A program made the translations under genes and the position numbers. Under the pieces are notes generated by a model. The model did not search any database. It was not told the origin of the DNA and saw only the letters and a program-made list of their open reading frames with translations. From positions 63,831 through 127,830 of the forward strand of contig DBXM01000016.1 of NCBI GenBank assembly GCA_002309655.1: a stretch of 64,000 nt of DNA, given 5' to 3'. Source of the stretch: Mageeibacillus sp. UBA1212. GTDB taxonomy: Bacteria; Bacillota; Clostridia; UBA1212. Positions 1-8,507 of this stretch are shown here, in pieces (position 1 is the stretch's first letter; each line of letters starts with the position of its first letter).

Positions 1-725
1 TAGGTGCCGGCGACCGGATGCTGGAACCTTGTCGGGTTCGTGGAGTTGCCTGTGATGGAAACGCCAACGTTTTCGAGCTTCATGATCGCGACGCCCTCGG
101 GAACGTTGTCGGCGCCGTAGCAGCGTACGTCGGCTCTCGGTCCCTTGGAGTAAGGAGTCTCTTTCACGATCGTAACGGTCTCGGTGTAGGGATCGAAAGC
201 GGTCTGAACGTAAGTAAATCCGTTGATTCTGGAGATGATCATCGCGGCGTCTTTTCCGAGACCGTTAAGGATGACTCTCAGCGGTTTGGAGCGGACTTTG
301 TTGGCGTTGAGCGCGATCTTGATAGCGCCCTCTGCGGCCGCGAAGGATTCGTGTCCGGCGAGGAAGCAGAAGCACTCGGTCTCCTCGGAGAGGAGCATTT
401 TGCCGAGGTTGCCGTGTCCGAGGCCGACTTTTCTGTTCTCGGCGACGGAGCCGGGGATGCAGAAGGACTGGAGACCTTCGCCAATAGCGGCGGCGGCGTC
501 AGCGGCCTTCTTGCAGCCTTTTTTGATTGCGATAGCGCAGCCGACCGTGTAGGCCCAGACGGCGTTCTCGAAGCAGATGGGCTGAGTGGAACGGACTATG
601 GAGTCGCAGTCGATGCCCCTAGCGAGGGTGATCTCCTTGCACTCGTCGATGGAGTTGATGCCGTACTTTTTCAGAGTTTCGAGGATTTTGGCCTCTCTTC
701 TTTCATAACCTTCAAAATTTGCCAT
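1..725 (-). CDS. GGGtGRT family protein (partial, C-terminus beyond the window edge)
   Basis: The reading frame starts at ATG 725 behind a strong AGGAGGG ribosome site and stays open to base 1, so the C-terminal part, which would hold the GGGtGRT signature, is outside the window. The visible N-terminus begins MANFEGYERREAKILE and contains the stretch around ITLARGIDCDSIVRSTQ. I recognise it as the GGGtGRT family, a conserved anaerobe protein of unknown biochemical role that is habitually encoded next to a NifU-like scaffold protein. Here it follows that gene by 15 bases, so the two are cotranscribed. A role in Fe-S cluster handling is inferred from the neighbour only. Confidence 0.8.
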   Translation of the reverse strand, partial: MANFEGYERREAKILETLKKYGINSIDECKEITLARGIDCDSIVRSTQPICFENAVWAYTVGCAIAIKKGCKKAADAAAAIGEGLQSFCIPGSVAENRKVGLGHGNLGKMLLSEETECFCFLAGHESFAAAEGAIKIALNANKVRSKPLRVILNGLGKDAAMIISRINGFTYVQTAFDPYTETVTIVKETPYSKGPRADVRCYGADNVPEGVAIMKLENVGVSITGNSTNPTRFQHPVAGT

Positions 726-740
726 AGCTCTCACCCTCCT

Positions 741-1442
741 TTATTCCTTGCGCGGATCGATGTATTTCGCCGCCTCCGCAAAACGTCCGTAAGTGCCCTT
801 CGACTTCTCGTAAGCTTCGTTGGGCTCCATTCCCTTCTTGAGAAGGTCGGTCATCTTTCCGAGAGAGACGAATTCGTAGCCGATAACCTGGTCGTCTTCG
901 TCAAGCGCCATTCTGGTGCAGTAGCCTTCGGTCATCTCGAGGTAGCGGACGCCTTTGGCCTTCGTGCCGTACATTGTGCCGACCATCGAGCGCTGACCTT
1001 TTCCGAGGTCCTCCATGCCGGCGCCGATAACGAGGCCGCCCTCAGAAAACGCGGACTGCGTGCGTCCGTATACGATCTGGAGGAAAAGCTCACGCATCGC
1101 CGTGTTGATGGCGTCGCAAACGAGGTCGGTGTTGAGAGCTTCAAGAATGGTCTTGCCCGGAAGAATCTCGGCAGCCATAGCCGCGGAGTGAGTCATACCG
1201 GAGCAGCCGATAGTCTCGACAAGAGCCTCTTCGATAACGCCCTCTTTTACGTTGAGGGAGAGCTTGCAGGCACCCTGCTGAGGCGCGCACCAGCCCACGC
1301 CGTGTGTGTAACCGGAGATGTCGCCGATCTGCTTCGCCTGAATCCACTTGCCCTCTTCGGGAAGCGGCGCGGGACCGTGGTCGCAGCCCTTCGCTACGCA
1401 GTACATCTCTTCAACGTCCTTTGAATAAACGAGTTCGCTCAT
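741..1442 (-). CDS. Iron-sulfur cluster assembly scaffold (NifU-like) protein
   Basis: A 233-residue cytoplasmic protein related to the NifU/IscU N-terminal scaffold. It has cysteines in scaffold-like contexts (GWCAPQQGACKLSL around residues 50-62, ETIGCSGMTHSAAMA around 76-90) and a further cysteine pair near the N-terminus (YCVAKGCDHG). IscU-type proteins assemble a transient Fe-S cluster on such cysteines. The gene is first in a two-gene unit with the GGGtGRT gene 15 bases downstream, and has its own promoter at 1496-1524 and an AAGGAG ribosome site. No cysteine desulfurase lies nearby, so its sulfur source is not shown here. It could equally serve a dedicated cluster target rather than general assembly. 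Confidence 0.85.
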   Translation of the reverse strand: MSELVYSKDVEEMYCVAKGCDHGPAPLPEEGKWIQAKQIGDISGYTHGVGWCAPQQGACKLSLNVKEGVIEEALVETIGCSGMTHSAAMAAEILPGKTILEALNTDLVCDAINTAMRELFLQIVYGRTQSAFSEGGLVIGAGMEDLGKGQRSMVGTMYGTKAKGVRYLEMTEGYCTRMALDEDDQVIGYEFVSLGKMTDLLKKGMEPNEAYEKSKGTYGRFAEAAKYIDPRKE

Positions 1443-1471
1443 AGATAAAAGTACTCCTTATGATTTGTTTT

Positions 1472-1492
1472 CACGTGCGCACCGCGCACATG
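1472..1492. promoter_or_regulatory. Inverted repeat at the transcription start (operator-like)
   Basis: GTGCGC-ACC-GCGCAC forms a perfect 6-base inverted repeat (1475-1489) with partly symmetric flanks. It sits at the predicted transcription start of the NifU-like/GGGtGRT unit, a usual place for a repressor site. Just upstream (1529-1557) are three closely spaced TTTTCGCA copies. The cognate regulator is unknown. Confidence 0.4.
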
Positions 1493-1495
1493 TTT

Positions 1496-1524
1496 ATTAT
1501 AGAAGAAAACGCGCTTCCGTTCAA
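1496..1524 (-). promoter_or_regulatory. Sigma-A promoter of the NifU-like/GGGtGRT unit
   Basis: On the minus strand, TTGAAC and TATAAT are separated by exactly 17 bases and lie about 55-80 bases upstream of the NifU-like start codon. Expected start of transcription is near 1489. Confidence 0.75.
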
Positions 1525-1600
1525 GCGTTTTTCGCATTTTCGCACGTTTTCGCACGACTGTCCGCGACCGGAAATATTCACGCGCCGCTTCGTAAGCCGC

Positions 1601-2332
1601 TCACTCGAGAATGTTGCTCGTGATGAAATCCACGCCCATTCCGATAAGCTTTTCGGCGTCCGCGGGGTTGTCGCAGGTCCAGCAGTTGACCTTGAGGCCG
1701 TGGGCGCGGAACTTTTCCATGTACTCGGGGTGCGCGAAGAGCGTCGGATAGTGGATGTCGATATCGATCCTTTTCTCCGCCAGGTAATCTATCGTGGCAT
1801 CGTCGAGTTCCCCGCACAGAAGCTGGATTTGCTGGTTTTCCGGCGTGATCTCGCGCAAAATCAGAAGATTCTGAAGCGTGAACGAGATAAAAATCACGTT
1901 TTCGAGGTATTCCCTCGCCTCCGCGGCCGCGACAATTCTTTCGAGCATTTCGCGGGGCATCGTGTTCTTGATCTCGAGAACGCACACCTTTCCGTAGCGG
2001 CGGCAGATCTTGAAGTAGTCGTCGAGGTCGGGAATCATAATATCCTGCCTCGTTGCGCCGTCCTCCCTGTCCGCGAGTCTGATGCTTTTCAGCGTCTCGT
2101 AGTCCGTCGTCTCGATGTCGAGCGCGGCCTCCTTCGAGACCCTGCCGGTGTTGTTGTCGTGAATAATAACGAACTTTCCGTCTGCGGTGAAGTGAACGTC
2201 GGTCTCGATACCGTAGTAGGAACGGTTGCCGGCCGCGACGAACGCCAGGTTGGTGTTCTCGGTCTCAATGCCGGAAAGGCCGCGGTGCGCGACCATCAAA
2301 ACGTTTTTCCTGTCGATTTTAATTGTGTCCAT
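1601..2332 (-). CDS. Glycerophosphodiester phosphodiesterase family protein
   Basis: A 243-residue TIM-barrel GDPD protein without signal peptide, so probably cytoplasmic. It hydrolyses glycerophosphodiesters to glycerol-3-phosphate and an alcohol. The catalytic signature is complete: AHRG at residues 15-18, an ETDVH motif near 42-46, the second catalytic His in HDNN near 57, and a conserved ExK (LEIKN) near 118. The C-terminal barrel ends with CWTCDNPADAEKLIGMGVDFITSN, typical of the family. It stands alone between the NifU-like gene and scpB. The exact substrate cannot be told from sequence. Confidence 0.9.
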   Translation of the reverse strand: MDTIKIDRKNVLMVAHRGLSGIETENTNLAFVAAGNRSYYGIETDVHFTADGKFVIIHDNNTGRVSKEAALDIETTDYETLKSIRLADREDGATRQDIMIPDLDDYFKICRRYGKVCVLEIKNTMPREMLERIVAAAEAREYLENVIFISFTLQNLLILREITPENQQIQLLCGELDDATIDYLAEKRIDIDIHYPTLFAHPEYMEKFRAHGLKVNCWTCDNPADAEKLIGMGVDFITSNILE

Positions 2333-2381
2333 AAATAATCCTCCGTTTTAATAAACGCTGAATATATTAAAGGGGAGCCTT

Positions 2382-3092
2382 TCAGGGCTCCGCCTCGTTT
2401 GTGTTTTCATCAGGTTGTCCCGCGCCGTCCGCGCCGAATTTCTCAGAGGGTGCCTCTTCGTTGATGACTATTCTCGTGACCTGCGGAAGCTGCGAGAGCT
2501 TTTCGATTCCCATCGCCTGCAGGAATTTGACGGTGGTTCCGTAGAGGATAGGCCTGCCCGGAGCGTCGGACCTGCCGCACTCCTCAACGAGTCCCTTCTC
2601 GATGAGTCTCACAAGAACGCCGTCGCTGTTGACGCCGCGGACGTACTCGATTCCCGCGCGGGTGACCGGCTGGTTGTAGCAAATGACGGAAAGGGTCTCC
2701 ATCGCGGCACGGCTGAGACCGGTGCTTCCCGGCTTCTCGAAAAAGCTCCTCAGGTTTTCGCGGAGCTCGGGTCTTGTGGAAAACTGGAACGATTTGTCGA
2801 GCCTTCTTAAAATAATGCCGCCCTTCCGCTTCTCGTAGCGTTCCTGGAGCTTCTCCATGACCTTGTAGGCTTCCTTTTTGTCAAGGTTGGTGGCGATGGC
2901 AATGCTTTCGATTTTGACAGGTTCCCCCGCTGCGAAAACGAGCGCCTCCGCGATGGCCTCCTCCCTCGAAAGCCGTTCGCTGTTCTCGCTCTCCGCGCCC
3001 GACTCGATGAACGCTTCAAAGTCGAATCCGCTCGCCTCGGCCGCCGGCTCAAACTCTTCGTTATTCATTTCAGTTTGCGCTGTCCCATTCAT
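2382..3092 (-). CDS. scpB: Segregation and condensation protein B
   Basis: ScpB is the kleisin-associated winged-helix subunit of the SMC-ScpAB condensin, which compacts and segregates the chromosome. The protein (236 residues from ATG 3092) has an acidic N-terminal extension, then the two winged-helix domains, with family stretches such as SREEAIAEALVFAAGEP, ALSVICYNQPVTRAGIEYVRGVNSDG and GRPILYGTT. The gene overlaps the end of scpA: ATG 3092 lies inside scpA, and a second in-frame ATG at 3068 follows the scpA stop in a TGAAATG arrangement, so translation is coupled and the true start may be the second ATG. The acidic tail after the second domain is poorly conserved in the family. Confidence 0.93.
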   Translation of the reverse strand: MNGTAQTEMNNEEFEPAAEASGFDFEAFIESGAESENSERLSREEAIAEALVFAAGEPVKIESIAIATNLDKKEAYKVMEKLQERYEKRKGGIILRRLDKSFQFSTRPELRENLRSFFEKPGSTGLSRAAMETLSVICYNQPVTRAGIEYVRGVNSDGVLVRLIEKGLVEECGRSDAPGRPILYGTTVKFLQAMGIEKLSQLPQVTRIVINEEAPSEKFGADGAGQPDENTNEAEP

Positions 3093-3990
3093 CGTAGTCC
3101 TCCAGGTTTAGCATCATATCGTCAAATTCATCGGTCTGCTTTGTGATCTCGATCTCGCCGAAAAGCTCGTTCTGCTTGAGTTTGACCTTTTCGCGGCGGT
3201 TGAGTTCGAGCACCGCGAGGAAGCCCGTAACGACCTCCGGGACCGAATTCTTCTTTGTGTTGAACATCTCCGAAAACGTCACCTTCAGCCTGTGCCTGAA
3301 GACCTTCACGAACTGGCTGATCTTCTCCCTCAGGCTGACCTTTTCGATTTTCAGAATGACGTCCATCTTCTCTTTGTTGTCGTTCCGGAACGCCTCGAAG
3401 CGGAGCTTTGCGCGCTCATAGCCGGCAACCAGCGATGAGGGCTCGAGTTTGATCTCCTCCTCGATCTTCGGGAAGTCGATGATTTCCTGCTCCCTGTAGA
3501 GCGCGTCCTGCCAGAACTCGTAGCGGACGGTGAGGTTCTCGGCGGCCTGCTTATACTCTCTGTAGAGCCTCAGGTGGGCGGCGAGCTGCTCCTCGGTCAT
3601 CTCCTCGGAAGCTGTCTCGGCGGGCGGCCTGGGAAGCAGCCGGTTGGTCTTCATTCTAATCAGCGTCGCGGCCATCACGAGGAACTCGCTGCCGAGCTCA
3701 ACCTTGAAGCCCCCCTTGTCGAAAATGACCGCCAGGTACTGGTCGGTGACCTCGCTGATGGAGATGTCGGTGATCTCGACGCTCTGCTTTTCGATGAGCG
3801 TCAGCAGAAGGTCGAAGGGCCCCTCGAAGTTTTCAAGCTTGAGTTTAACGCTGCCGAAACCCTGCCCCTCGTCTTCGCGGATTTCGTCTTCGGACGTCAT
3901 TTCCGTACCGGCACCGTCTGAAATCGGCGCTTCCGTTTCAACGGGAATATTCTCTTTGATTCCGGGAACGTTATTTTCCAATTCCGCCAA
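3070..3990 (-). CDS. scpA: Segregation and condensation protein A
   Basis: ScpA is the kleisin subunit that bridges the SMC heads. After about 45 acidic, poorly conserved residues comes the core motif NFEGPFDLLLTLIEKQSV (near 53-70), then the helical EFLVMAATLIRMKTNRLLP region, and at the C-terminus the winged helix ending in a VVTGFLAVLELNRREKV-type motif. At 306 residues it is slightly longer than the usual 240-270 because of the N-terminal extension. It is the first gene of a scpA-scpB pair with its own promoter (4095-4123) that overlaps the end of copA. Confidence 0.95.
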   Translation of the reverse strand: MAELENNVPGIKENIPVETEAPISDGAGTEMTSEDEIREDEGQGFGSVKLKLENFEGPFDLLLTLIEKQSVEITDISISEVTDQYLAVIFDKGGFKVELGSEFLVMAATLIRMKTNRLLPRPPAETASEEMTEEQLAAHLRLYREYKQAAENLTVRYEFWQDALYREQEIIDFPKIEEEIKLEPSSLVAGYERAKLRFEAFRNDNKEKMDVILKIEKVSLREKISQFVKVFRHRLKVTFSEMFNTKKNSVPEVVTGFLAVLELNRREKVKLKQNELFGEIEITKQTDEFDDMMLNLEDYDEWDSAN

Positions 3991-4094
3991 AACCTTCGAT
4001 CTTCAGATTTTTCAAATTTCCGGTGCCGCGCAGCCCCGTTATAAATCTAAACCGGAAACCACATATTCCGCCGGCATCCGGTTCAAACCGTATA

Positions 4095-4123
4095 TTTATA
4101 CCACATCTTGTGTTATTTCACAA
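4095..4123 (-). promoter_or_regulatory. Sigma-A promoter of scpAB
   Basis: TTGTGA and TATAAA separated by 17 bases on the minus strand, about 105-130 bases upstream of scpA. The -35 box overlaps the last codons of copA, so scpAB can be transcribed independently of the copper gene. Confidence 0.65.
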
Positions 4124-4331
4124 GTATTTTTCCGGTCTTGTAGCCTTCTTCTTCGATGGCCGCCCTGAGTTTTGCCTCGTCGAGGGGCTCCTTCGAGAGT
4201 ATAACGGTCTTGTTATTGTTGCGGTCGGAAATAACCGACTCCACTTCGAAAGCGCCTTTGACCGCGTTGTTGACGTGTCTCTCGCAGTTGCCGCACATCA
4301 TACCGCTGACCTCAATTGTTGTCTCAACCAT
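4113..4331 (-). CDS. Possible internal translation product of copA: free CopZ-like HMA chaperone
   Basis: Codon Met776 of copA (ATG at 4331) is preceded in frame by GGAGG with 8 bases of spacing, a textbook ribosome site inside the gene. Initiation here would give a 72-residue protein made of exactly one HMA domain (GMMCGNC at residues 10-16), the size and composition of a CopZ copper chaperone. Other bacteria are known to make a free copper-binding domain from copA by programmed frameshifting, so the outcome has precedent although the mechanism here would differ. Whether it is used is inference; the GGAGG also encodes Glu-Glu, so it could be chance. Confidence 0.45.
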   Translation of the reverse strand: MVETTIEVSGMMCGNCERHVNNAVKGAFEVESVISDRNNNKTVILSKEPLDEAKLRAAIEEEGYKTGKILVK

Positions 4332-6656
4332 TTTGTTTTCCTCCGTTTCTGTGATCACGCAGCTGTCGCAGGCCTTTTCCGCTTCCGGAACGGTCTCCTT
4401 CCCGCCGCTTTTTTTGAAATACATTCCGCCGATCAGAAGAAGTCTGAGCGCGTTGGTTACGACGAGAACGCTGGAAATGCTCATCGCCAGCGCACTGAAC
4501 GACGGATCGAGATAGGTTCCGTTGATAAGCCCGAAAACTCCCGCGGCGAGCGGAATCCCGATGATGTTGTAGCCGAACGCCCAGAACAGATTCTCGTAAA
4601 TGACCGTCAGCGTCTTGCGCGCAAGCCTGGCCGCACCCGAGACCTGAACAAGACTCCGCCCCGTGATGACCACGTCCGCCGCCTCTATCGCGATATCCGT
4701 GCCGCAGCCCACCGCGATTCCCACGTCCGCCTGTGTGAGCGCCGGAGCGTCGTTGATGCCATCGCCGACCATGGCGGTCTTTGCCTCCGCGGAAAGCTCT
4801 TTGATTGCGTCGGTTTTTCCCGCGGGAAGAAGCTTCGCCCTATAGCCGTCAAGTCCTATCTTCTCCGCGACGTAGCGCGCCGCGTTCTCGTTGTCGCCTG
4901 TCAGCATAAACGCCTTTAAACCGCGTTTCTGAAGCTTCGCGACGCACTCGCCGGCGTCGGCTCTCAAAGTGTCTTCAAGGTAGAGTCTTCCCAGATATTC
5001 TCCGTTCTCCTCGACGTAGACCACGCTTCCGCAGAAGCCGTCATCTGTCCCGCCGGCGACACCTATGAAATCCGCGTTGCCGCATCTGACTTCAAAGCCG
5101 TCCGCGTTTTTAAACACGACGCCTTTCCCGGGAACCGACGTGAATACCCCGCCCTCAGTTTTTTTGACAAATCCGTCGCCGAAACGGGTTTTGGCGTAGT
5201 TTATGATGGCCTCCGCAATCGGGTGCGTGCTGCCCTGCTCGGCCGAATCCGCCGCTGTGACAAGCCTGGATTCGTCGACACCGTTTGAAGTTTCCACGCC
5301 CGCGACGTTCATCTTTCCTTCGGTGAGCGTGCCGGTCTTGTCGAAAATGACTGTCTTCACTTTAGCGAGTTTTTCGATCGCCTCGGAAGTTTTGAACAGA
5401 ACGCCGTTCCTCGCGGCTGCGGCACTACCGCAGATTATCGCCACCGGAGTCGCAAGGCCAAGCGCGCACGGGCACGAAACCACCAGCACCGAAACGGCTC
5501 TCGCCAGCGCGAAACCGACGGCTTGACCGCCTAAAAGCCACGCCGCGAACGTTACAGCAGCGATTCCTACCACGACCGGCACGAACACCGCCGCCACCTT
5601 GTCAGCGGCGCGCGAAACAGGCGCTTTTGTGGCCGCAATCTCTCTCACAGCCTGCGCCATCTTGTCGACCGTCGTCTCGCCGCTTGCGCTCGTGACTCGC
5701 GCCAGAAACGCCCCGCTGACGTTCACGGTTCCGCAAATCGCCTTGTCGCCCGCTTTTCTGTACACGGGAACACTCTCTCCGGTAACCGGGCTTTCATCTA
5801 TTTCCGTCTCGCCTGAAACGATCTCGCAGTCGAGGGGAATTCTGTCGCCCGGCTTTACGGAAATGATCTCCGAGACCGCCACGTCGGCCGTTTTCACCTT
5901 GATTTCTTCGCCGTTCCTGACCACTGTACAGTCGTCCGGAGCCAGTTCTGTAAGCGCCGTGACCGCGTCCGAGGCCTTGCCCTTTGCGACCGCCTCAAGA
6001 AGTTTTCCCGCGCCGATAAACGTCAGGATCATGACCGCCGACTCGAAATAGTAGTCGGGATGCGCCGCAGTGTCGCCTTTAAGAGCGGTAATAAGAAGCA
6101 CCGCGAAGCTGTAGCCGAAGGACGCGACGGTGCCAAGCGCCACCAGCGAATCCATGTTCGGCTTCAGTTTTACGAGCCCTTTAAGGCCTGATTTGAAAAT
6201 GCCGGCGTTGACGAAAATGACCGCCAGCGCAATGATCTCCTCGATAATGCCGACCGCGACTGCGTTGGTTCTGAGCGCCTCGGGAAGCGGGAACATGTTC
6301 ATCGAGTAACCCATCGATAGGTAGAAAAAAAGCGCAAGAAAGACGGCGGAAATAACAAGCCGCACGATTCTGTCTTTAACGTCGGCTTTTCTCTTCGCCG
6401 CCTCTTCAGCCGCAACGCTGGCGGTATTCTTTTTATTATCTCCGGAACCGGCGCCGGCGACCGCAGCTTTGTAGCCGGCGCCGTCCACCGCCTTGATTAT
6501 TTCATTCTCGTCGAAATCGCCTGTGACCCGCATGCTCCCGGTGAGAAGGTTCACGACTACCTCGCCGGCGCCTTCTACCGAACGCGCCGCCTTCTCGACA
6601 TGCGCCACGCAAGCCGCGCAGCTCATTCCGGATACGTTAAAATCACACTGTTTCAT
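4113..6656 (-). CDS. copA: Copper-translocating P1B-type ATPase with N- and C-terminal HMA domains
   Basis: An 847-residue membrane ATPase that exports Cu(I). It carries an N-terminal heavy-metal-associated domain (GMSCAAC, Cys13/Cys16), the actuator TGES (292-295), the transmembrane CPC metal site (SCPCALGLATP, 395-397), the phosphorylated Asp439 in DKTGTLT, an HP motif (STHPIAEA) and GDGINDAPAL. Unusually it ends with a second HMA domain (GMMCGNC, Cys788/Cys791) after the last membrane helices, joined by a linker containing CDSC. Start at ATG 6656 gives the expected HMA N-terminus. No copper regulator or separate copZ is visible in the window; the internal start at 4331 could supply the chaperone. 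Confidence 0.95.
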   Translation of the reverse strand: MKQCDFNVSGMSCAACVAHVEKAARSVEGAGEVVVNLLTGSMRVTGDFDENEIIKAVDGAGYKAAVAGAGSGDNKKNTASVAAEEAAKRKADVKDRIVRLVISAVFLALFFYLSMGYSMNMFPLPEALRTNAVAVGIIEEIIALAVIFVNAGIFKSGLKGLVKLKPNMDSLVALGTVASFGYSFAVLLITALKGDTAAHPDYYFESAVMILTFIGAGKLLEAVAKGKASDAVTALTELAPDDCTVVRNGEEIKVKTADVAVSEIISVKPGDRIPLDCEIVSGETEIDESPVTGESVPVYRKAGDKAICGTVNVSGAFLARVTSASGETTVDKMAQAVREIAATKAPVSRAADKVAAVFVPVVVGIAAVTFAAWLLGGQAVGFALARAVSVLVVSCPCALGLATPVAIICGSAAAARNGVLFKTSEAIEKLAKVKTVIFDKTGTLTEGKMNVAGVETSNGVDESRLVTAADSAEQGSTHPIAEAIINYAKTRFGDGFVKKTEGGVFTSVPGKGVVFKNADGFEVRCGNADFIGVAGGTDDGFCGSVVYVEENGEYLGRLYLEDTLRADAGECVAKLQKRGLKAFMLTGDNENAARYVAEKIGLDGYRAKLLPAGKTDAIKELSAEAKTAMVGDGINDAPALTQADVGIAVGCGTDIAIEAADVVITGRSLVQVSGAARLARKTLTVIYENLFWAFGYNIIGIPLAAGVFGLINGTYLDPSFSALAMSISSVLVVTNALRLLLIGGMYFKKSGGKETVPEAEKACDSCVITETEENKMVETTIEVSGMMCGNCERHVNNAVKGAFEVESVISDRNNNKTVILSKEPLDEAKLRAAIEEEGYKTGKILVK

Positions 6657-6701
6657 CTGTCGGAGCCCCTTCCGGGCATTCAGTCATAATATGAGCGGAA
6701 C

Positions 6702-8486
6702 TTAAACCGCGGCGAACTCGTTCACGCCCGTGTTCTGCGCGATGATTCTTGCCTCGTCGGCGGTAACGTCGTCCCTGGGCACGAAAACAAGCCCCTTGTC
6801 CTCTTCGTGACTCACCACGTCCGAAATCGCACATCTGAGGCACAGAAGCGCCTTTACGGGCTGCGAGCACCTCACTGTGACGTTGTAGCCTTCGTCAAGT
6901 TTGTAGGAAGCCTTCTCGCCGGCCAGCTTGCGGTATGCGGAAGAAGCCTTCGCGAATATCGCGGGAATCAGATTTGTGCGAACGTCCGTGTCCGCCTCTC
7001 CCAGCGCCGCCGCGGCAATCTTGAGCGCCGAACCCTCGTCCGAAAGCCTCTTGATTCTGTCGTCAATTCCTTCCAGCGCCGCCGTCGCCTCCGAGAACGA
7101 AGCGCCCGCGCTGTCGCAGAGCTTCTCGATCTCACGCTTGGCGTCCGCGATCCGCATCTCAACCGGCTCGAGTCTCGCCTTGATGCCTTCTATGACCTCG
7201 CCGAGTTCGTCGGACTGTTTCAGCACCGCGTAGCGCCTCTCGTCCTCTGTTGCCGACCGCATCACGGTCTCGCTTCTGCGCCACTTTTCCTCGGTTTCAA
7301 CGACAGAAACGTCGCCCAAAAGCTCCAGAAGCTCCTCGTTCTTGTCGCGCACCTCGGTCCTGAGCCTTGCGATCTCGTCCTCCGCGGTGGTTCTGCGTCC
7401 CTCTACTTTTAGGGTAAATCTGTTCGCGTATTTCAAACAAGCGAAAACGGTCAGCACGATGCCGCCCACAACGAGCAGCGCTCCGCCGAACTGCGCCAGT
7501 CCCGCGAAAACGGTCTTGCTGAGCACCGAAAGACCCGCCCAAGTCAGGATTCCTCCTGCCACGCAGCAGAGGACTCCCGGAATAATTTTGGGAATGAGCG
7601 ACACTTTTTTAAGCCTCTCGAGCTCCGCCTCCGCGAAGTCGAGCTGCCTCATCACGCCGAGCTGCGAGTCGTACGCCGCCCTGATTCTGTCCTTCACGAG
7701 AAGGGTTTTCGCCGAGTCGCACAGCTCAAAAATGCGCGTGTTCTCTTCAAGAGTCTTGTCGAGTTCCGCCTTTTCGACCTCCGCGGCCTCCAGTTCGGCC
7801 CTCTTTTTCGCGATTTTGTTGTCGGTTTCCCCGATGCGCGCCAGCTCGTTGCGCATGCTCATCTTCTGAATGACGAGCCTGTCGAGTTCGCCGGATTTTT
7901 CGGAGGGATTCGTAATTTCCTTGAGTCTCTTTTCAATCAGTCCGGCCGCCTCGCTGGGGGTGGGTTTGCCGTCGTCGAGTCCGAAAATGGCCGAAAGCCG
8001 TCCGAGCCTGTAGTCAAACCCGCCCAGACTCTCGGGTCTTGTGTTCCTTCCCGAAAAAACGGCCGACACAAAAGCCGCCTCCGAGACGTGAAGCGTCTTC
8101 TCGCCGACGGTCTTCCCCGCCTCGATCCTGACATCGCGCCCCGTGAAGTAGTCGACTATGTCCAGAACGTCCTCGCCCGCGGTATGTCCCCAGATATTGG
8201 TGAGTCTGTAAGTCCTTCCGCAGGCCTCGTAGACCATCTCGCCGCCGAATCTAATCGTTCTGCCCGCTTCGTCCACCGCCGGGTCGGGCCGGAATCTCTT
8301 CCTGGCTCCCGTGTCGCCGCGGCCGCTGACGCCGTAGAGCATCGCGCGAATGAACTCGAAAAGCGTTCTGTCGTCGCTGGCCTCGGGTGAATCCCCTGCC
8401 GGCACCAGGAAGCCTTCCTTGTTCTGCTCGTAATCCAATCCGGACAGACGTCCGAAGCCGTACAATTTGAGTTTTTTGATAACCAT
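6702..8486 (-). CDS. SbcC/YhaN-like coiled-coil protein with degenerate ATPase motifs
   Basis: A 594-residue protein that begins like YhaN/SbcC family ATPases (VIKKLKLYGFGRLSGLDY) and retains the helix after the P-loop (LFEFIRAMLYG). The P-loop itself is lost: where G-E-N-x-A-G-K-S/T is expected the sequence reads GDSPEASDDRT. The middle has coiled-coil segments (about 185-260 and 340-480) around a pair of hydrophobic segments (about 290-345) that look membrane-spanning. The C-terminus lacks a recognisable ABC signature and Walker B (KALLCLRCAISDVV, then KGLVFVPRDD). It is therefore probably a non-hydrolysing paralogue. It is encoded 21 bases after the metallophosphoesterase at 8508-9869, the usual partner arrangement for SbcD/SbcC and YhaO/YhaN. 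Confidence 0.7.
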   Translation of the reverse strand: MVIKKLKLYGFGRLSGLDYEQNKEGFLVPAGDSPEASDDRTLFEFIRAMLYGVSGRGDTGARKRFRPDPAVDEAGRTIRFGGEMVYEACGRTYRLTNIWGHTAGEDVLDIVDYFTGRDVRIEAGKTVGEKTLHVSEAAFVSAVFSGRNTRPESLGGFDYRLGRLSAIFGLDDGKPTPSEAAGLIEKRLKEITNPSEKSGELDRLVIQKMSMRNELARIGETDNKIAKKRAELEAAEVEKAELDKTLEENTRIFELCDSAKTLLVKDRIRAAYDSQLGVMRQLDFAEAELERLKKVSLIPKIIPGVLCCVAGGILTWAGLSVLSKTVFAGLAQFGGALLVVGGIVLTVFACLKYANRFTLKVEGRRTTAEDEIARLRTEVRDKNEELLELLGDVSVVETEEKWRRSETVMRSATEDERRYAVLKQSDELGEVIEGIKARLEPVEMRIADAKREIEKLCDSAGASFSEATAALEGIDDRIKRLSDEGSALKIAAAALGEADTDVRTNLIPAIFAKASSAYRKLAGEKASYKLDEGYNVTVRCSQPVKALLCLRCAISDVVSHEEDKGLVFVPRDDVTADEARIIAQNTGVNEFAAV

Positions 8487-8507
8487 ACGCCTCTAATGCC
8501 TCCCGGA

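Noticed and set aside
18..1424. Long plus-strand open frame (468 residues)
   Set aside because: Antisense to the NifU-like and GGGtGRT genes; no ribosome site and low-quality composition.
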